64,000 nucleotides of DNA, taken from NCBI RefSeq assembly GCF_012926505.1, contig NZ_JABBNT010000004.1:496001-560000 (forward strand). The letters are read 5' to 3'. The stretch's first letter is position 1, and every line of letters starts with the position of its first letter. This stretch comes from Pacificispira spongiicola (GTDB taxonomy: Bacteria > Pseudomonadota > Alphaproteobacteria > UBA8366 > Aestuariispiraceae). Below the pieces are notes generated by a model that was not told the origin of the DNA, ran no database searches, and saw nothing but the letters and a program-made list of their open reading frames with translations. The position numbers and the translations under genes were made by a program. Positions 35,003 to 45,370 of this stretch are shown here, piece after piece.

Positions 35003-36385
35003 TCACATTACCCCAATATCCTTCGCGGTGGCGTCGATGCATTCCTTCGCGACATCGATCAAGGCGTCGATTTCCGCCGGGGTGATGACCAGCGGCGGCG
35101 ACAGAACCATTGTGTCGCCGCAAGCGCGCATGATCGCGTTGCGCTTGAAGAAATGGTCGCGGCACATGGTGCCGACCTTGCCCAGCGGATCGAACCGTTC
35201 GCGGGTTTTCTTGTCCTTCACCAATTCGATGGCGCCGATCAGGCCGACGCTGCGGACCTCGCCGACCAGCGGGTGGTCCGCCAGTTCGGCCAGACGCTTC
35301 GCCAGATGCGGTCCGGCGACGTCGCGGGTGTTCTCGACCAGCTTTTCCTCTTCCATGATCTCGATGTTGCGCAGCGCGACCGCGCAGGCCACCGGATGCC
35401 CGGAATAGGTATAGCCGTGATAGAATTCGCCGCCGTTTTCGATGATCGTGTTCGCCACCCGGTCCGAAACGCCGGTCGCGGCGATTGGCAGATAGCCCGA
35501 CGACAGGCCCTTCGCCATGGTGATCAGATCCGGTTCGATGCCGAAAGTTTCCAGACCGAACCAGTTACCCGTCCGACCGAAGCCGCAGATGACCTCGTCG
35601 CAGATCAGCAGGATGTCGTATTTCTTGCAGATGCGGTTGATTTCCGGCCAGTAGGTCGACGGCGGAATGATGACGCCGCCGGCGCCCTGGATCGGTTCGC
35701 CGATGAAGGCGCCGACATTTTCCGGACCCAGTTCCAGGATTTTGTCTTCCAGGGACTTGGCCGCCGCCAGACCGAATTCCTCCGGCGTCATGTCGCCGCC
35801 CAGCTTGTACCAATAGGGCTGCATGACGTGGTGGATCGTCGGGATCAGCTTACCGCCTTGTTTGTGCATCGGTCCCATGCCGCCCAGGGACGCACCCGCG
35901 ACCGTGGACCCGTGATAGGCGTTTTCGCGGCTGATGACGAATCGCTTTTCCGGCTGTCCGGCGCATTGCCAGTAGTGATGGACCATGCGCAGCTGCGTGT
36001 CGTTGGCTTCCGACCCGGAATTGGCGAAGAAAACGTGGTTGAAGTTCGCGGGCAGCTTGGACGCGACCTTGGCCGCCAATTCGATGGACGGTGCCGTCGC
36101 GGTTTTGAAGAAGGTGTTGTAGTAGGGCAGCACCTTCATCTGCTGCATGGCGAGTTCCGCCAGATCGTCCCGGCCGTAACCGACATTGACGCACCACAGG
36201 CCCGCCATGCCGTCGATGATCTTGTTGTTGTGCCCGTCATAGAGGTAGACGCCTTCCGCCCGCGTGATGATCCGGGAGCCGCCTTCCGCGGCCAGCGCCT
36301 TGTAATCCGTGAAGGGATGAAGGTGATGGGCCGTGTCGAGGCGTACCAGTTCCTCGATATCCAGATTCCGCAGGGGTTCAGTCAT
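35003..36385 (-). CDS. Class III aminotransferase, putrescine/omega-amino-acid type
   Basis: The 460-residue PLP enzyme has the class III core: FFANSGSEANDTQLRMV near 118, AYHGSTVAGASLGG near 153, the Asp motif LLICDEVICGFGRTG near 257 and the lysine in PDLITMAKGLSSGYLP near 286. It most resembles omega-aminotransferases that use pyruvate with putrescine, beta-alanine or similar amines. The start at 36385 has GAGGA 7 nt before it. Its position just upstream of a PotF-type importer supports polyamine breakdown. Two TGTGATCACA operators lie upstream. Confidence 0.85.
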   Translation of the reverse strand: MTEPLRNLDIEELVRLDTAHHLHPFTDYKALAAEGGSRIITRAEGVYLYDGHNNKIIDGMAGLWCVNVGYGRDDLAELAMQQMKVLPYYNTFFKTATAPSIELAAKVASKLPANFNHVFFANSGSEANDTQLRMVHHYWQCAGQPEKRFVISRENAYHGSTVAGASLGGMGPMHKQGGKLIPTIHHVMQPYWYKLGGDMTPEEFGLAAAKSLEDKILELGPENVGAFIGEPIQGAGGVIIPPSTYWPEINRICKKYDILLICDEVICGFGRTGNWFGLETFGIEPDLITMAKGLSSGYLPIAATGVSDRVANTIIENGGEFYHGYTYSGHPVACAVALRNIEIMEEEKLVENTRDVAGPHLAKRLAELADHPLVGEVRSVGLIGAIELVKDKKTRERFDPLGKVGTMCRDHFFKRNAIMRACGDTMVLSPPLVITPAEIDALIDVAKECIDATAKDIGVM

Positions 36386-36450
36386 GAAAGGGTCCTCGCA
36401 AACTACGATGAATAAAGATCGCCGATCTGGCAGTGGCGCGTAGGCTAGCA

Positions 36451-36486
36451 AATGTGATCACATTATGAAAGTCTTGTGATCACATT
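36451..36486. promoter_or_regulatory. Tandem TGTGATCACA operators before the aminotransferase
   Basis: AATGTGATCACATT at 36451-36464 is a 14-bp perfect palindrome, and a second TGTGATCACA lies at 36475-36484. Their centres are 22 bp apart, about two helical turns. The same word occurs before dat at 3182-3191. The spacing inside the word is wrong for CRP, which needs a 6-bp gap. Confidence 0.65.
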
Positions 36487-36531
36487 CCGAACCGGGGTTT
36501 GCGAGAATCCTTTCCTGACCGTGTTTTTCCC

Positions 36532-38949
36532 TTATGCGCTGCGCAGTTTACCCAAGAAGCCGTCGACCGCTTTCGACAGTTCCGCAGATCCACGATCCAA
36601 TTCTTCGACATCGCCCATCAGGTCGTCGGCCAGGGAACCGGTCGTTTGTGCCGACTCTCGAACCGACCCGATGCTGCCGACCATCTGCGATGTGCCGTCC
36701 GCCGCACCTTCCGCACTGCGGGCGATTTCGGCGCTGGCGGAGCCTTGCTCCTCCATGGCCGAGGCAACGCTGGAAATGACCTCGTTCACCGAATTGGCGG
36801 TTTCGGCGATCCGTTTGATGCGGGACACGGCGTCGTCCGTACTGCCCTGGATCGCCTTGACGAGGCTGGAGATTTCTTCGGTTGCGCTGCCGGTCTGGTT
36901 GGCCAGGGATTTGACCTCGTTCGCGACGACGGCAAAACCCTTGCCGGCCTCGCCCGCACGGGCCGCCTCGATCGTCGCGTTCAGGGCCAGCAGGTTGGTC
37001 TGCTCCGCGATATCGGAAATCAGCCGCACCGCCTCGCCGATCTGGTCCGCCGATTTGGCCAGTTCCTGAATGGCGGTATCCGTTTCCAGGGCCGAATTCC
37101 TCGCTTCCGTCGCGACTTCCACACAGGTGGAAATCTGGCGCCGGACTTCGGACACGGTCGCGGCCAGTTCCTCCGCCGCCGCCGCCACGGCCTGAACATT
37201 GTCGCTCGCCAGTTGCGAGGCGGAAGCCGCTGTGTCGGTGGATTGCGTCGTCCCGGCAGCGCTTTCGCGCATGGAGGATACGGCGGTGCGGATTTGCTTC
37301 GTCGCATCCCCAACCGCGTTCAGAACGCCCAGTACGGATTGTTCGAAAGACGCGGCCAGGGCTTCGGTCGCCTTGCGTTTTTCTTCTTGTGCGCGGTGTT
37401 CCATATCGGCCTGTTCGGATTCCAGACGGGCCTTTTCCTCGCCATTCTGTTTGAAGACCTCGACCGTTTTGGCCATGTCGCCGATTTCGTCGCCGCGGGT
37501 CGCCCCCGGCACCTCTACGCCGGTATCGCCGTCTGCTAGATACTTCATGGCGTCGGACAGCCGGGCCAGCGGCATCGTGATACGGAAATGGGTCAGCAGA
37601 CCGTTCCCCGCCGCCATCAGCAAGGCGATCACGACGCCCAAACCGATCATTACGAGGCTTTGGTTCTGGGTTGACTCCAGGATTTCACCGCCGGTTTCGG
37701 CAAGCGTGGCGCTGGCGGTGCCGAGGTCCCGGGCGGCCGTTTCCATCGCGTCCGTGGCAGCCAGACCGACCAGGGCCTGGTCGTGGAGAACCTGATAGTC
37801 CACGCCATAGGCCTCGGTCGCGGTTCGGATATGTTCCATGGCCTGCTGCGTTTCCGGTTCGAACAGCATGGATTTGATCCGGTTCGACTCGCGGCCCATG
37901 TTCAACAGGACTTCCTGAACGCGGGACAGATTTGTGTCGTAGTCTTCCTGGTTGTTCGCAAAACCGAATTCCAGTTTCAGGTCGTTTAATTGCAGGCTGG
38001 TCATCATCAGCGACGACGCCTGACGTTCCACCAATTGCAGACGGGCCAATTGGCTGGTCACACGGGCGGCCTCACGTGTCGCCCGGCCATACGCTTCGTG
38101 CTGTATGCCGGCGATTTTGGATACCGCGGCCATGAACCGGGCGAGTGCGCTATCGGCCTCGATCGAGGCGGAGAAACTGTTCGGATTCTTCACGACCTTG
38201 TTGAAGGCCTTCTGGTAATCCTTGATGGATTTCGCGATCACATTGCCTTCGGTTTCAAGGTCGGTACCCACGATCATATCGACGACGACTTGCGTGTCCT
38301 CGCCGATCGTCTCCATCAGTTTCGCGACGATATCCGCCGAATCCTGACGTTGGGTATAGCGATAGATGGACGCCTCCAAGGCCGCCTGCCGAACTTGATC
38401 GCGTAATTCATTGACCCGGTCCAGCAGGGTGAAGGCGACCTCCTGAGCGTCCTTGACGGTCTTCGCGGCGTTTTGTGCCTCGGTCAGACTTTCGCGCTGA
38501 CGGTTTGCGGTTTCCTCAACCGCGTCCAGGATGAAGGACAGGGTGTTGTCGAGTTCCTGTTCCTGCTTGGTCTGTTCGTCCCGGGCTTCGTGATAGCCGC
38601 TGAAATTCTGTGCGAATGTGTCGAGCGCTGCGGAGGCCGATTCCAAAACGGCGGTTTCGCTGCCAGACAGTTTATCCGCCAGTTCGGATAGCAGTTCCCG
38701 CGTGGCATCGATCTGCGCGATGGTTGCGTCGTGGTCTGCGATATCGCCGGTCCGGACATAGCGTTCGGAAAAAACGCGCGCCTGTGCCAGCGACCCGGTG
38801 ACCTTGTCGCTCAGTTGTACCGTCTCGCCCCCTTCGGAAAAAGCCGACAACCCCCTGTAGCCGACAAAACCGACAACCAGGATCAGAACGGCCATGAAGG
38901 CAAACCCGATACCGAGCTTCATCGATATCTTGATATCGTCGATGCGCAT
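36532..38949 (-). CDS. Methyl-accepting chemotaxis protein with long helical sensor
   Basis: The 805-residue receptor has a first membrane helix at 11-31, a periplasmic region of about 400 residues, a second helix at about 431-453 ([18 protein letters not shown]), a HAMP domain (about 455-508) and a cytoplasmic signalling domain with the hairpin tip [20 protein letters not shown]. The sensor is all-helical, with heptad-rich segments, and about as long as, or longer than, helical bimodular (HBM) sensors. The ATG at 38949 has GGAAG in front; a 20-residue upstream extension is unlikely. No CheRBAWY genes are nearby. The ligand is unknown. Confidence 0.9.
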   Translation of the reverse strand: MRIDDIKISMKLGIGFAFMAVLILVVGFVGYRGLSAFSEGGETVQLSDKVTGSLAQARVFSERYVRTGDIADHDATIAQIDATRELLSELADKLSGSETAVLESASAALDTFAQNFSGYHEARDEQTKQEQELDNTLSFILDAVEETANRQRESLTEAQNAAKTVKDAQEVAFTLLDRVNELRDQVRQAALEASIYRYTQRQDSADIVAKLMETIGEDTQVVVDMIVGTDLETEGNVIAKSIKDYQKAFNKVVKNPNSFSASIEADSALARFMAAVSKIAGIQHEAYGRATREAARVTSQLARLQLVERQASSLMMTSLQLNDLKLEFGFANNQEDYDTNLSRVQEVLLNMGRESNRIKSMLFEPETQQAMEHIRTATEAYGVDYQVLHDQALVGLAATDAMETAARDLGTASATLAETGGEILESTQNQSLVMIGLGVVIALLMAAGNGLLTHFRITMPLARLSDAMKYLADGDTGVEVPGATRGDEIGDMAKTVEVFKQNGEEKARLESEQADMEHRAQEEKRKATEALAASFEQSVLGVLNAVGDATKQIRTAVSSMRESAAGTTQSTDTAASASQLASDNVQAVAAAAEELAATVSEVRRQISTCVEVATEARNSALETDTAIQELAKSADQIGEAVRLISDIAEQTNLLALNATIEAARAGEAGKGFAVVANEVKSLANQTGSATEEISSLVKAIQGSTDDAVSRIKRIAETANSVNEVISSVASAMEEQGSASAEIARSAEGAADGTSQMVGSIGSVRESAQTTGSLADDLMGDVEELDRGSAELSKAVDGFLGKLRSA

Positions 38950-39191
38950 GAAACTTCCACCCTGTGTTTTTTTAAACCGCGTTATCGCCATACTATCGAT
39001 GATGTCCAATTCGTAAATTTTTGATGAAGGTTTTTTGAGTTTTTCTCACAATTCGCAATTTTGGGGCGCCAGATGCGCCAATTCGCCCCTTGTCGGAACG
39101 CGGCCTTTCCTGAAAACTTTCCGCAAAGGTCAAATAATGGAAGCGTTGAACAGCGGCTTGCGAGCAGTTCATCGAGGGAGAAGCGTGGAAA

Positions 39192-41093
39192 ATGGGCGAT
39201 CTGGATCGGATTTATCGGCAAAGTATCGACAACCCGGAAGCGTTCTGGGGCGAGGCTGCACAGGAAATCGACTGGTACAAACCGTGGGACACGGTCCTAG
39301 ACCGGTCGGGGGCACCGCATTTCTACAAGTGGTTCGCGGGGGCTGAGTGCAATACCTGCTACAATGCCGTCGACCGGCATGCGGATGGTGAGCGTGGCGA
39401 TCAGGCCGCGATCATCTACGACAGCCCGATCACCGGCCGTCAGAAGACGATCACCTATTCCGAATTGAAGGATAAGGTCGCGCGCTGTGCCGGCGTTTTG
39501 CGCGATATGGGCGTCGAAAAGGGCGACCGCGTTATCATTTATATGCCGATGATCCCGCAAGCGGCGGTCGCGATGCTGGCCTGCGCGCGGATCGGCGCCA
39601 TTCATTCCGTCGTTTTCGGCGGGTTCGCGGCGAATGAGCTGTCGACCCGTATCAAGGACGCGAAGCCGAAGGCGATTGTCACTGCGTCCTGCGGGATCGA
39701 GCCGGGCCGCGTTATCGCCTATCAGCCGCTTGTCGAAGCCGCAATGAAGCTTGCCCCCGGTATCGTGGAAGGGCTGCTGGTCGTCGCGCGTGATGAGGCT
39801 TCATGGGAACTGGCCGAAGGCCGCGACCGCGATTGGAAGGCGGCGCTGGAGACGGCGACGCCTGCGGATTGCGTGCCCGTGAAGGCGACGGACCCATTGT
39901 ATATCCTTTATACCTCCGGCACGACCGGGCAGCCGAAGGGCGTGGTGCGCGACAATGGCGGCCATATGGTCGCCCTGAAATGGTCGATGAAACACATCTA
40001 CGACGTCGACCCGGGGGAGGTCTATTGGGCCGCGTCCGATGTCGGCTGGGTCGTCGGGCATTCCTATATCGTCTATGGCCCGCTGCTGCATGGCTGCACG
40101 ACCCTGATGTTCGAAGGAAAGCCGGTCGGCACACCCGACGCCGGTACCTTCTGGCGGGTGATCGAAGAACACGGTGTGACAACGCTGTTCACCGCGCCGA
40201 CCGCATTCCGCGCAATCAAGAAGGAAGACCCGAAAGGCGCGCTGATCGGTAAATACGATCTGTCCAAATTCCGAATGCTGTTTCTGGCAGGCGAACGCTG
40301 CGATCCGGACACGCTGGCCTGGGCGCAGGACATGCTGAAAGTGCCGGTCATCGATCACTGGTGGCAGACGGAAACCGGCTGGTCCATCGCGGCCAATTGC
40401 ATGGGGATCGAACCCCTGCCGGTGAAGCCCGGATCGCCGACGCGCGCCGTCGCCGGATACGATGTGCAGGTGATCGACGAACATCTGAAGGAAGTGCCGC
40501 GCGGCGATATGGGGGCGATCTGCATCAAGCTGCCGCTGCCGCCGAGCTGCCTGCCCACCCTGTGGAATGCGGATCAGCGGTATATTGACAGCTATCTGGC
40601 CGATTATCCCGGTTACTATAAGACCGGCGATGCGGGCTATATGGATGAAGACGGCTATATCTTCGTCATGTCGCGCATTGACGACGTCATCAACGTCGCC
40701 GGGCACCGCCTGTCCACCGGCGGCATGGAGGAGGTCTTGGCCTCCCACCCCGATGTTGCGGAATGCGCGGTGATCGGCGTGTCCGACGCCTTGAAGGGGC
40801 AGATGCCCGTCGGTTTCCTGGTTCTGAAGGCGGGGGTCGACCGCCCGGACGCGGAGATCGTGAAGGAAGTCGTCCAACTGGTGCGCGACAAGATCGGCCC
40901 GGTCGCCGCGTTCAAATCGGCTACCGTCGTCAAACGGCTGCCGAAGACGCGGTCGGGCAAAATCCTGCGCGGCACCATGGTGTCCATCGCCGACGGCAAG
41001 GATTTCAAGGTCCCCGCGACGATCGACGATCCGGAAATCCTGGACGAGATCGCCGAGAACCTGAAAGGAATCGGCCTCGCGGGCGGACGTTGA
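39192..41093 (+). CDS. prpE: Propionyl-CoA synthetase
   Basis: The 633-residue acyl-CoA synthetase has the AMP-binding signature YTSGTTGQPKGVVRDNGGH, the family-typical DVGWVVGHSYIVYGPL and WWQTETGW, and the regulated lysine in KTRSGKILRGT near the end. The N-terminal DLDRIYRQSIDNPEAFWGEA and the overall length fit PrpE better than acetyl-CoA synthetase (about 650, with different start). It activates propionate to propionyl-CoA, entering the methylmalonyl or methylcitrate route. It stands alone. Confidence 0.88.
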   Translation: MGDLDRIYRQSIDNPEAFWGEAAQEIDWYKPWDTVLDRSGAPHFYKWFAGAECNTCYNAVDRHADGERGDQAAIIYDSPITGRQKTITYSELKDKVARCAGVLRDMGVEKGDRVIIYMPMIPQAAVAMLACARIGAIHSVVFGGFAANELSTRIKDAKPKAIVTASCGIEPGRVIAYQPLVEAAMKLAPGIVEGLLVVARDEASWELAEGRDRDWKAALETATPADCVPVKATDPLYILYTSGTTGQPKGVVRDNGGHMVALKWSMKHIYDVDPGEVYWAASDVGWVVGHSYIVYGPLLHGCTTLMFEGKPVGTPDAGTFWRVIEEHGVTTLFTAPTAFRAIKKEDPKGALIGKYDLSKFRMLFLAGERCDPDTLAWAQDMLKVPVIDHWWQTETGWSIAANCMGIEPLPVKPGSPTRAVAGYDVQVIDEHLKEVPRGDMGAICIKLPLPPSCLPTLWNADQRYIDSYLADYPGYYKTGDAGYMDEDGYIFVMSRIDDVINVAGHRLSTGGMEEVLASHPDVAECAVIGVSDALKGQMPVGFLVLKAGVDRPDAEIVKEVVQLVRDKIGPVAAFKSATVVKRLPKTRSGKILRGTMVSIADGKDFKVPATIDDPEILDEIAENLKGIGLAGGR

Positions 41094-41102
41094 GACCGGG
41101 GT

Positions 41103-42071
41103 CTAATACCCTTTCGCCGGGTCCACGATATTGGTCATTGGCTCACCCTTGAGCCATTGATCGAGATTGTCGGCGAAGGCGCGGGCGAAGTTCAGCTCCC
41201 AACTGGTCACCGTATCCGCCATGTGCGGCGTCACGATAACGTTCGGATGCGTCCATAGCGGGCTGTCTTCGGGCAGCGGTTCCGTTTGAAAGACGTCAAG
41301 GATGGCCGTGCGGATTTTTCCCGAATCCAAGGCGTCGATCAGCGCCGATTCGTCAACCAGAGCCCCACGGGCGGCATTGACGAAGATCGCGCCGTCCTTC
41401 ATCGCGGCGAAGGTATCGGCGTTGAACATGCCTTCCGTTTCCGGCGTATGCGCGGCATGGACCGATACGAAATCCGCCCCCTCCAAGGCCTTCGTCAGGT
41501 CGTCCGCGCCGTAGACTTCGTCGACATGGTCGGTTGGGCGGGCCGTGCCGCGTGTGCCGGTCGTCACCATGCCCAGTCCCTTTGCGAGGCGGGCGACTTC
41601 CTGGCCGATCTTGCCCAGTCCGGCGACGCAAAACCGGCGGCCCTCGAACGGCACCCAGGGATGGACGAGCCAGTTCTTGTCTCGCTGCTGTGCGGCATAG
41701 TCGGGCATGCGGATATTCGCCGACATATGCGCGGCGATCGTATATTGCGCCAAATAGCGGGCGTTGACGCCCGACGCATTGGTGACCGTGACTGCCTGCG
41801 GATCCCATTGTCCCAGATGTTCGACACCGGCCGCCCCGTTGGAAAACCATTGCATGGCCGGGGTGTAGAGAATCTTCACGAAATCCGGTTTCGGCATATG
41901 GTCGCTGACCGTCACAAAGGCGATGGTCGGCGCGAATCGCTCCATGACCTCCTCAATCCGGTCTTCGGCCCGGAAAACATAGGTTTCCAGGGCGGGAAAA
42001 CGCGATCGGATCATGGGTTCGATCGCTTCCTGATCTTCGATGACGAGAAGAAGGCGGTGTTGGTCGGTCAT
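41103..42071 (-). CDS. D-2-hydroxyacid dehydrogenase (NAD(P)-dependent)
   Basis: The 322-residue enzyme has the Rossmann motif VAGLGKIGQEVARLAKGLG, the catalytic Arg region NAARGALVDESALIDAL, and the Glu and His of the D-isomer family in FQTEPLPEDSPLW and VIVTPHMADT. It reduces a 2-oxo acid or oxidises a D-2-hydroxy acid, possibly glyoxylate/hydroxypyruvate. The ATG at 42071 follows GGAG by 6 nt. It ends 9 bp from the convergent prpE stop. Confidence 0.87.
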   Translation of the reverse strand: MTDQHRLLLVIEDQEAIEPMIRSRFPALETYVFRAEDRIEEVMERFAPTIAFVTVSDHMPKPDFVKILYTPAMQWFSNGAAGVEHLGQWDPQAVTVTNASGVNARYLAQYTIAAHMSANIRMPDYAAQQRDKNWLVHPWVPFEGRRFCVAGLGKIGQEVARLAKGLGMVTTGTRGTARPTDHVDEVYGADDLTKALEGADFVSVHAAHTPETEGMFNADTFAAMKDGAIFVNAARGALVDESALIDALDSGKIRTAILDVFQTEPLPEDSPLWTHPNVIVTPHMADTVTSWELNFARAFADNLDQWLKGEPMTNIVDPAKGY

Positions 42072-42429
42072 GGAAACTCCTGTTCGAATGGACGGCGACG
42101 CTAGCAATAGAAGCCCGGTTCGTCAGGCTTTTTTCGCGTCTGCGAGACGGCGGGAAGGCGGAAATCGGGGAGTGCGTCATCAAAGCTTCCAATAAAAACA
42201 TTTTGCGTCGATAAAACCGCTATGGCAGTCTAGTTCTTGTGCTAAGTCGCGGTTGGGTTCACCAGATGTCGCGGTAAACACGATATCTGGAACGCTTTGG
42301 AGAGAAGCTGGCCAAACCGGTTCGGGCACGGACGGCGGAGAGTCCGCCGGGTCCTTCGGTCCCGGAGTTCGCGTGGGATCGGGTCGGGTCGGCGGAGTGT
42401 TCCCCGCATCATCGAAGGGGAGAGGACCC
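42072..42429. other. 358-bp divergent intergenic region
   Basis: No gene is supported here. It holds the divergent promoters of the hydroxyacid dehydrogenase and the YbjN-domain gene, and an apparent long leader for the latter with two small GC hairpins (GGCGGA 42334-42339 with TCCGCC 42343-42348, and a CCGGG/CCCGG stem just after). The in-frame extension of the ybjN reading frame into this region is low-complexity and unlike the family. Confidence 0.5.
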
Positions 42430-42933
42430 ATGACCAGTTTGCAGGTCGACCATCTCGACCAACGCGCCAATCCACTCGATATCCTGGAAGCCATGTTCCA
42501 AGCCAACGAATGGCCGTTCGAACGGTCGGACGAGGAGGAATTGGTGGTTGAGACGACCGGGGGGTGGTGTGACTACCGCCTGCTGTTCGTCTGGCGGGAG
42601 GACATGCATGCGTTTTATTACACATGCTCTTTCGAAATGAAGATCCCGACCGAACACCGAAAACCGGTGTGCGAATTGCTGGCACTGATCAATGAAAAAA
42701 TGTGGATGGGGCATTTCGACCTTTGTTCGGAAAGCGGCTCCCCCACTTATCGCCATACGATCCCGACCCGTGGCATGAGCGGATTTTCCGTCGAGCAGTT
42801 GGAAGATTTGATGGATATCGCGCTGGCGGAATGCGAGCGATTTTATCCGGCGTTCCAATTCCTTCTATGGGGCGGATACAAGCCGGAAGAAGCCGTGCAG
42901 GCGGCGCTTTTGGACTGTCAGGGCGAAGCGTAG
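42430..42933 (+). CDS. YbjN-domain protein
   Basis: The 167-residue protein has the YbjN type III secretion chaperone-like fold: NPLDILEAMFQANEWPFERS at the start, LLFVWREDMHAFYYTCSFEM in the middle and a helical end (GYKPEEAVQAALLDC). The ATG at 42430 has AGAGG 6 nt upstream. In alphaproteobacteria it is typically found near proC, as here (43614). YbjN proteins affect motility and stress in E. coli, but no biochemical role is established. Confidence 0.85.
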   Translation: MTSLQVDHLDQRANPLDILEAMFQANEWPFERSDEEELVVETTGGWCDYRLLFVWREDMHAFYYTCSFEMKIPTEHRKPVCELLALINEKMWMGHFDLCSESGSPTYRHTIPTRGMSGFSVEQLEDLMDIALAECERFYPAFQFLLWGGYKPEEAVQAALLDCQGEA

Positions 42934-43117
42934 CATACAGCGGGCCGGAGTGTAGGCCGCAGCAGAGAATTGCCGAAAGGCCCTTTGGCTTTCCTGCCGG
43001 AAATATCGGGGGATAAAGTCAAAGGGTCTTTTCGCGTCGATACTGTTTGCGGTACTAGGGGGTATTGCTGTTAAGTATAGGCAAGTATTGGACGTGGCGA
43101 CGGGGAGGGCGCTAAGG

Positions 43118-43561
43118 ATGAAATGGGCGCCGTGGCGTACGAGGCCGGGGGATGTGACCGTGTTCTTCGAGAAATTGAGCATACGCCAGAAGACCGCCCT
43201 CCTTGCGCTGGCGAAACGGATGATGATCGCCGACGCGAAAATCCGGATTGAGGAAGACGCGCTGTTCACCCTGTTGCGTGCGGAAGTCGGAGCGGGATTG
43301 GAGCCGCCGACACAGGACGTGTTCGGCAAGATCGACGTGTCGTTGTTCGACGACCGGTATTCCCAGCTTGTCCTTTTGATGACCCTGGCCGTCATGGCCT
43401 TCGTCGACAATCATTTCCATGCCAGCGAATCGTCGGTCCTGAACGAAGTGATCGCGCGCCTGGATTTCGACGAAGAGACGATTGCCCAGGCGATGGCGAT
43501 GGCGGAACGGCAGGGCGCCCTGATCCGCGAGGTCGAAGATTTCTTTCAGGCCAAGGTCTGA
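43118..43561 (+). CDS. TerB-like helical protein
   Basis: The 147-residue protein is all-helical, with IRQKTALLALAKRMMIADAK followed by IEEDALFTLLRAEVG and later VLNEVIARLDFDEETIAQAM, the acidic helix pattern of TerB-like domains that can bind metal. It lies between ybjN and proC in the same direction, with 52 bp to proC. GGGAGGG precedes the ATG by 8 nt. Function is unknown. Confidence 0.6.
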   Translation: MKWAPWRTRPGDVTVFFEKLSIRQKTALLALAKRMMIADAKIRIEEDALFTLLRAEVGAGLEPPTQDVFGKIDVSLFDDRYSQLVLLMTLAVMAFVDNHFHASESSVLNEVIARLDFDEETIAQAMAMAERQGALIREVEDFFQAKV

Positions 43562-43613
43562 TAGAACGACGATTGCGCCTCAGCGTTAAATCGAATTCGA
43601 AATAGGTGATGTC

Positions 43614-44444
43614 ATGAGTGAACGGTTGGAACGGCCGCTGGTTCTTGTTGGCTGCGGAAAAATGGGCGGCGCCATGCTGGAAGGCTGGTTGTCCTCCGGG
43701 ATCGCCGGTGGCGGCGTCGTGATCGTCGACCCGACCGGCGCGAAAGCCTTCGACGGACGCAGCGGCGTCAGCGTCGTCGCGGACGGCAAGGATCTGCCGG
43801 GCGACTTGAATCCGGAATTCGTCGTGCTGGCCGTAAAGCCGCAGCAGATGGATGGCTTGCTGCCGGATTACAGCCGGTTCGCCGGCCCGGATTGCGTCTT
43901 CCTGTCGATCGCGGCGGGGAAGACCATCGATTATTTCGAAAGTCATTTGGGGCGCGAGGCCGTCGTCATCCGTGCCATGCCGAATACGCCTGCGGCCATC
44001 GGTCAGGGCATCACGGTGGCCTGCCCCAACGCCCACGCCAGTTCGGCGCAATCGGCGATTGCCGAAGCCCTGTTGCGCGCGGTGGGGGAAGCGGTCAGCG
44101 TCGATGATGAAAGTCTGATCGATGCGGTCACGGCGCTCAGCGGCGGCGGGCCCGCTTATACTTTTCTGTTGATGGAAGTGATGGCGAAAGCCGGGGTCGC
44201 GGCGGGCTTGCCGGACGACCTAGCGGCGCGGCTGGCGCTGGTGACGGTCGCCGGGGCCGGGCAATTGGCCTTGGCCAGCGACGAACCGCCCGCGACTCTG
44301 CGTGAGAATGTGACGAGCCCGGGCGGCACGACCTTGGAAGCCCTGAAAGTCCTGATGCGCGACGGCGACGGACTGCCGGACCTGATGGTGGAAGCCATTG
44401 CGGCAGCGACCCGGCGGTCCCGCGAGTTGGGCGCGAAAGAGTGA
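43614..44444 (+). CDS. proC: Pyrroline-5-carboxylate reductase
   Basis: The 276-residue enzyme makes proline from pyrroline-5-carboxylate with NAD(P)H. It has the dinucleotide motif VGCGKMGGAMLEGWL, VVIRAMPNTPAAIGQG, ALSGGGPAYTFLLMEVMA and the C-terminal signature ENVTSPGGTTLEAL. Its stop overlaps the GTG start of the downstream DMT transporter by 4 bp, indicating one operon with it. Confidence 0.95.
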   Translation: MSERLERPLVLVGCGKMGGAMLEGWLSSGIAGGGVVIVDPTGAKAFDGRSGVSVVADGKDLPGDLNPEFVVLAVKPQQMDGLLPDYSRFAGPDCVFLSIAAGKTIDYFESHLGREAVVIRAMPNTPAAIGQGITVACPNAHASSAQSAIAEALLRAVGEAVSVDDESLIDAVTALSGGGPAYTFLLMEVMAKAGVAAGLPDDLAARLALVTVAGAGQLALASDEPPATLRENVTSPGGTTLEALKVLMRDGDGLPDLMVEAIAAATRRSRELGAKE

Positions 44445-45370
44445 GCACCGACGCGCCCGAACCCGCCGCCGCCGAAGGGTTGAATCAGAGTTTCGGTATC
44501 CTGACCATGATCGGGTCGATCCTCGTTTTCGCCTTCATGGATACGACGGTGAAGTGGTTGGGCGACTTTTATCCGACCTCTCAGATCGTGTTTTTCCGGT
44601 GTGCCATGGCGATGCCGGCGGTTCTGGTCTTCGTGCATTTTGCCGGCGGCTTCAAGATACTGAAGACACGGCGACCGTTGCTGCATGCCGCGCGGTCGGC
44701 TATCGGCTTGACGGCGATGGGACTGGTCTTCTGGACGTTCAGCCAGATGCGTCTCGCCGATGCGATCGCGATCATGTTCGCCGCGCCCATTCTGATGACG
44801 GCCCTGTCCGTGCCGTTGCTGCGCGAACGGGTCGGTATCCGGCGGTGGAGCGCGGTGATCGTCGGTTTCGGGGGCGTGATGGTGATCGTCAATCCGGGCG
44901 GCGGCGTATTCGAACTGTCGGCGATCACCGCCCTGGGCGGGGCCTTGTGCATCGCGCTGGCGATGATCACCGTCCGGCGCTTGTCGGCGACGGATCAGGC
45001 TGCCTCCATCTCCTTCTGGTTCACGCTCAGCGCCGGGACGGTCAGCGCCGTCTGGGTCCTGATCGACGGATGGGTTGCGCCTGCAAGCACCCTCGATTGG
45101 GCTCTGTTGATCGGTGTGGGGCTGATGGGTGGGGTGGCACAGTTTCTGATGACCGTGTCCTTCCGCCATGCGGAAGTCGCGCTATTGGCACCTTTGGAAT
45201 ATCTGTCGATCCTGTTCGCGACGGTTTTTGCTTATGTCATCTGGGGCGAGGTTCCGGGCGCGCGGGTGTGGATCGGCGCAAGCATCGTGATTGCCAGCGG
45301 TCTTTATATCATTCATCGGGAAACCCTGGTTATGCGCGCGCAACGCCGCGTACCGAAAATCCGCCGTTAG
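44441..45370 (+). CDS. EamA/DMT-family transporter
   Basis: The 309-residue protein has ten hydrophobic helices in two EamA repeats (FGILTMIGSILVFAFMDTTV and LGGALCIALAMITVRRL as repeat starts) and starts at a GTG overlapping the proC stop. DMT proteins of this kind export amino acids or other metabolites. Coupling with proC hints at proline or related compounds, but that is inference. The gene overlaps the convergent glycosylase gene by 4 bp at the ends. Confidence 0.87.
   Translation: MSTDAPEPAAAEGLNQSFGILTMIGSILVFAFMDTTVKWLGDFYPTSQIVFFRCAMAMPAVLVFVHFAGGFKILKTRRPLLHAARSAIGLTAMGLVFWTFSQMRLADAIAIMFAAPILMTALSVPLLRERVGIRRWSAVIVGFGGVMVIVNPGGGVFELSAITALGGALCIALAMITVRRLSATDQAASISFWFTLSAGTVSAVWVLIDGWVAPASTLDWALLIGVGLMGGVAQFLMTVSFRHAEVALLAPLEYLSILFATVFAYVIWGEVPGARVWIGASIVIASGLYIIHRETLVMRAQRRVPKIRR

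Noticed and set aside
36451-36484. CRP sites upstream of the aminotransferase
   Set aside because: CRP needs TGTGA and TCACA separated by 6 bp; here the two half-words overlap into a 10-bp palindrome.
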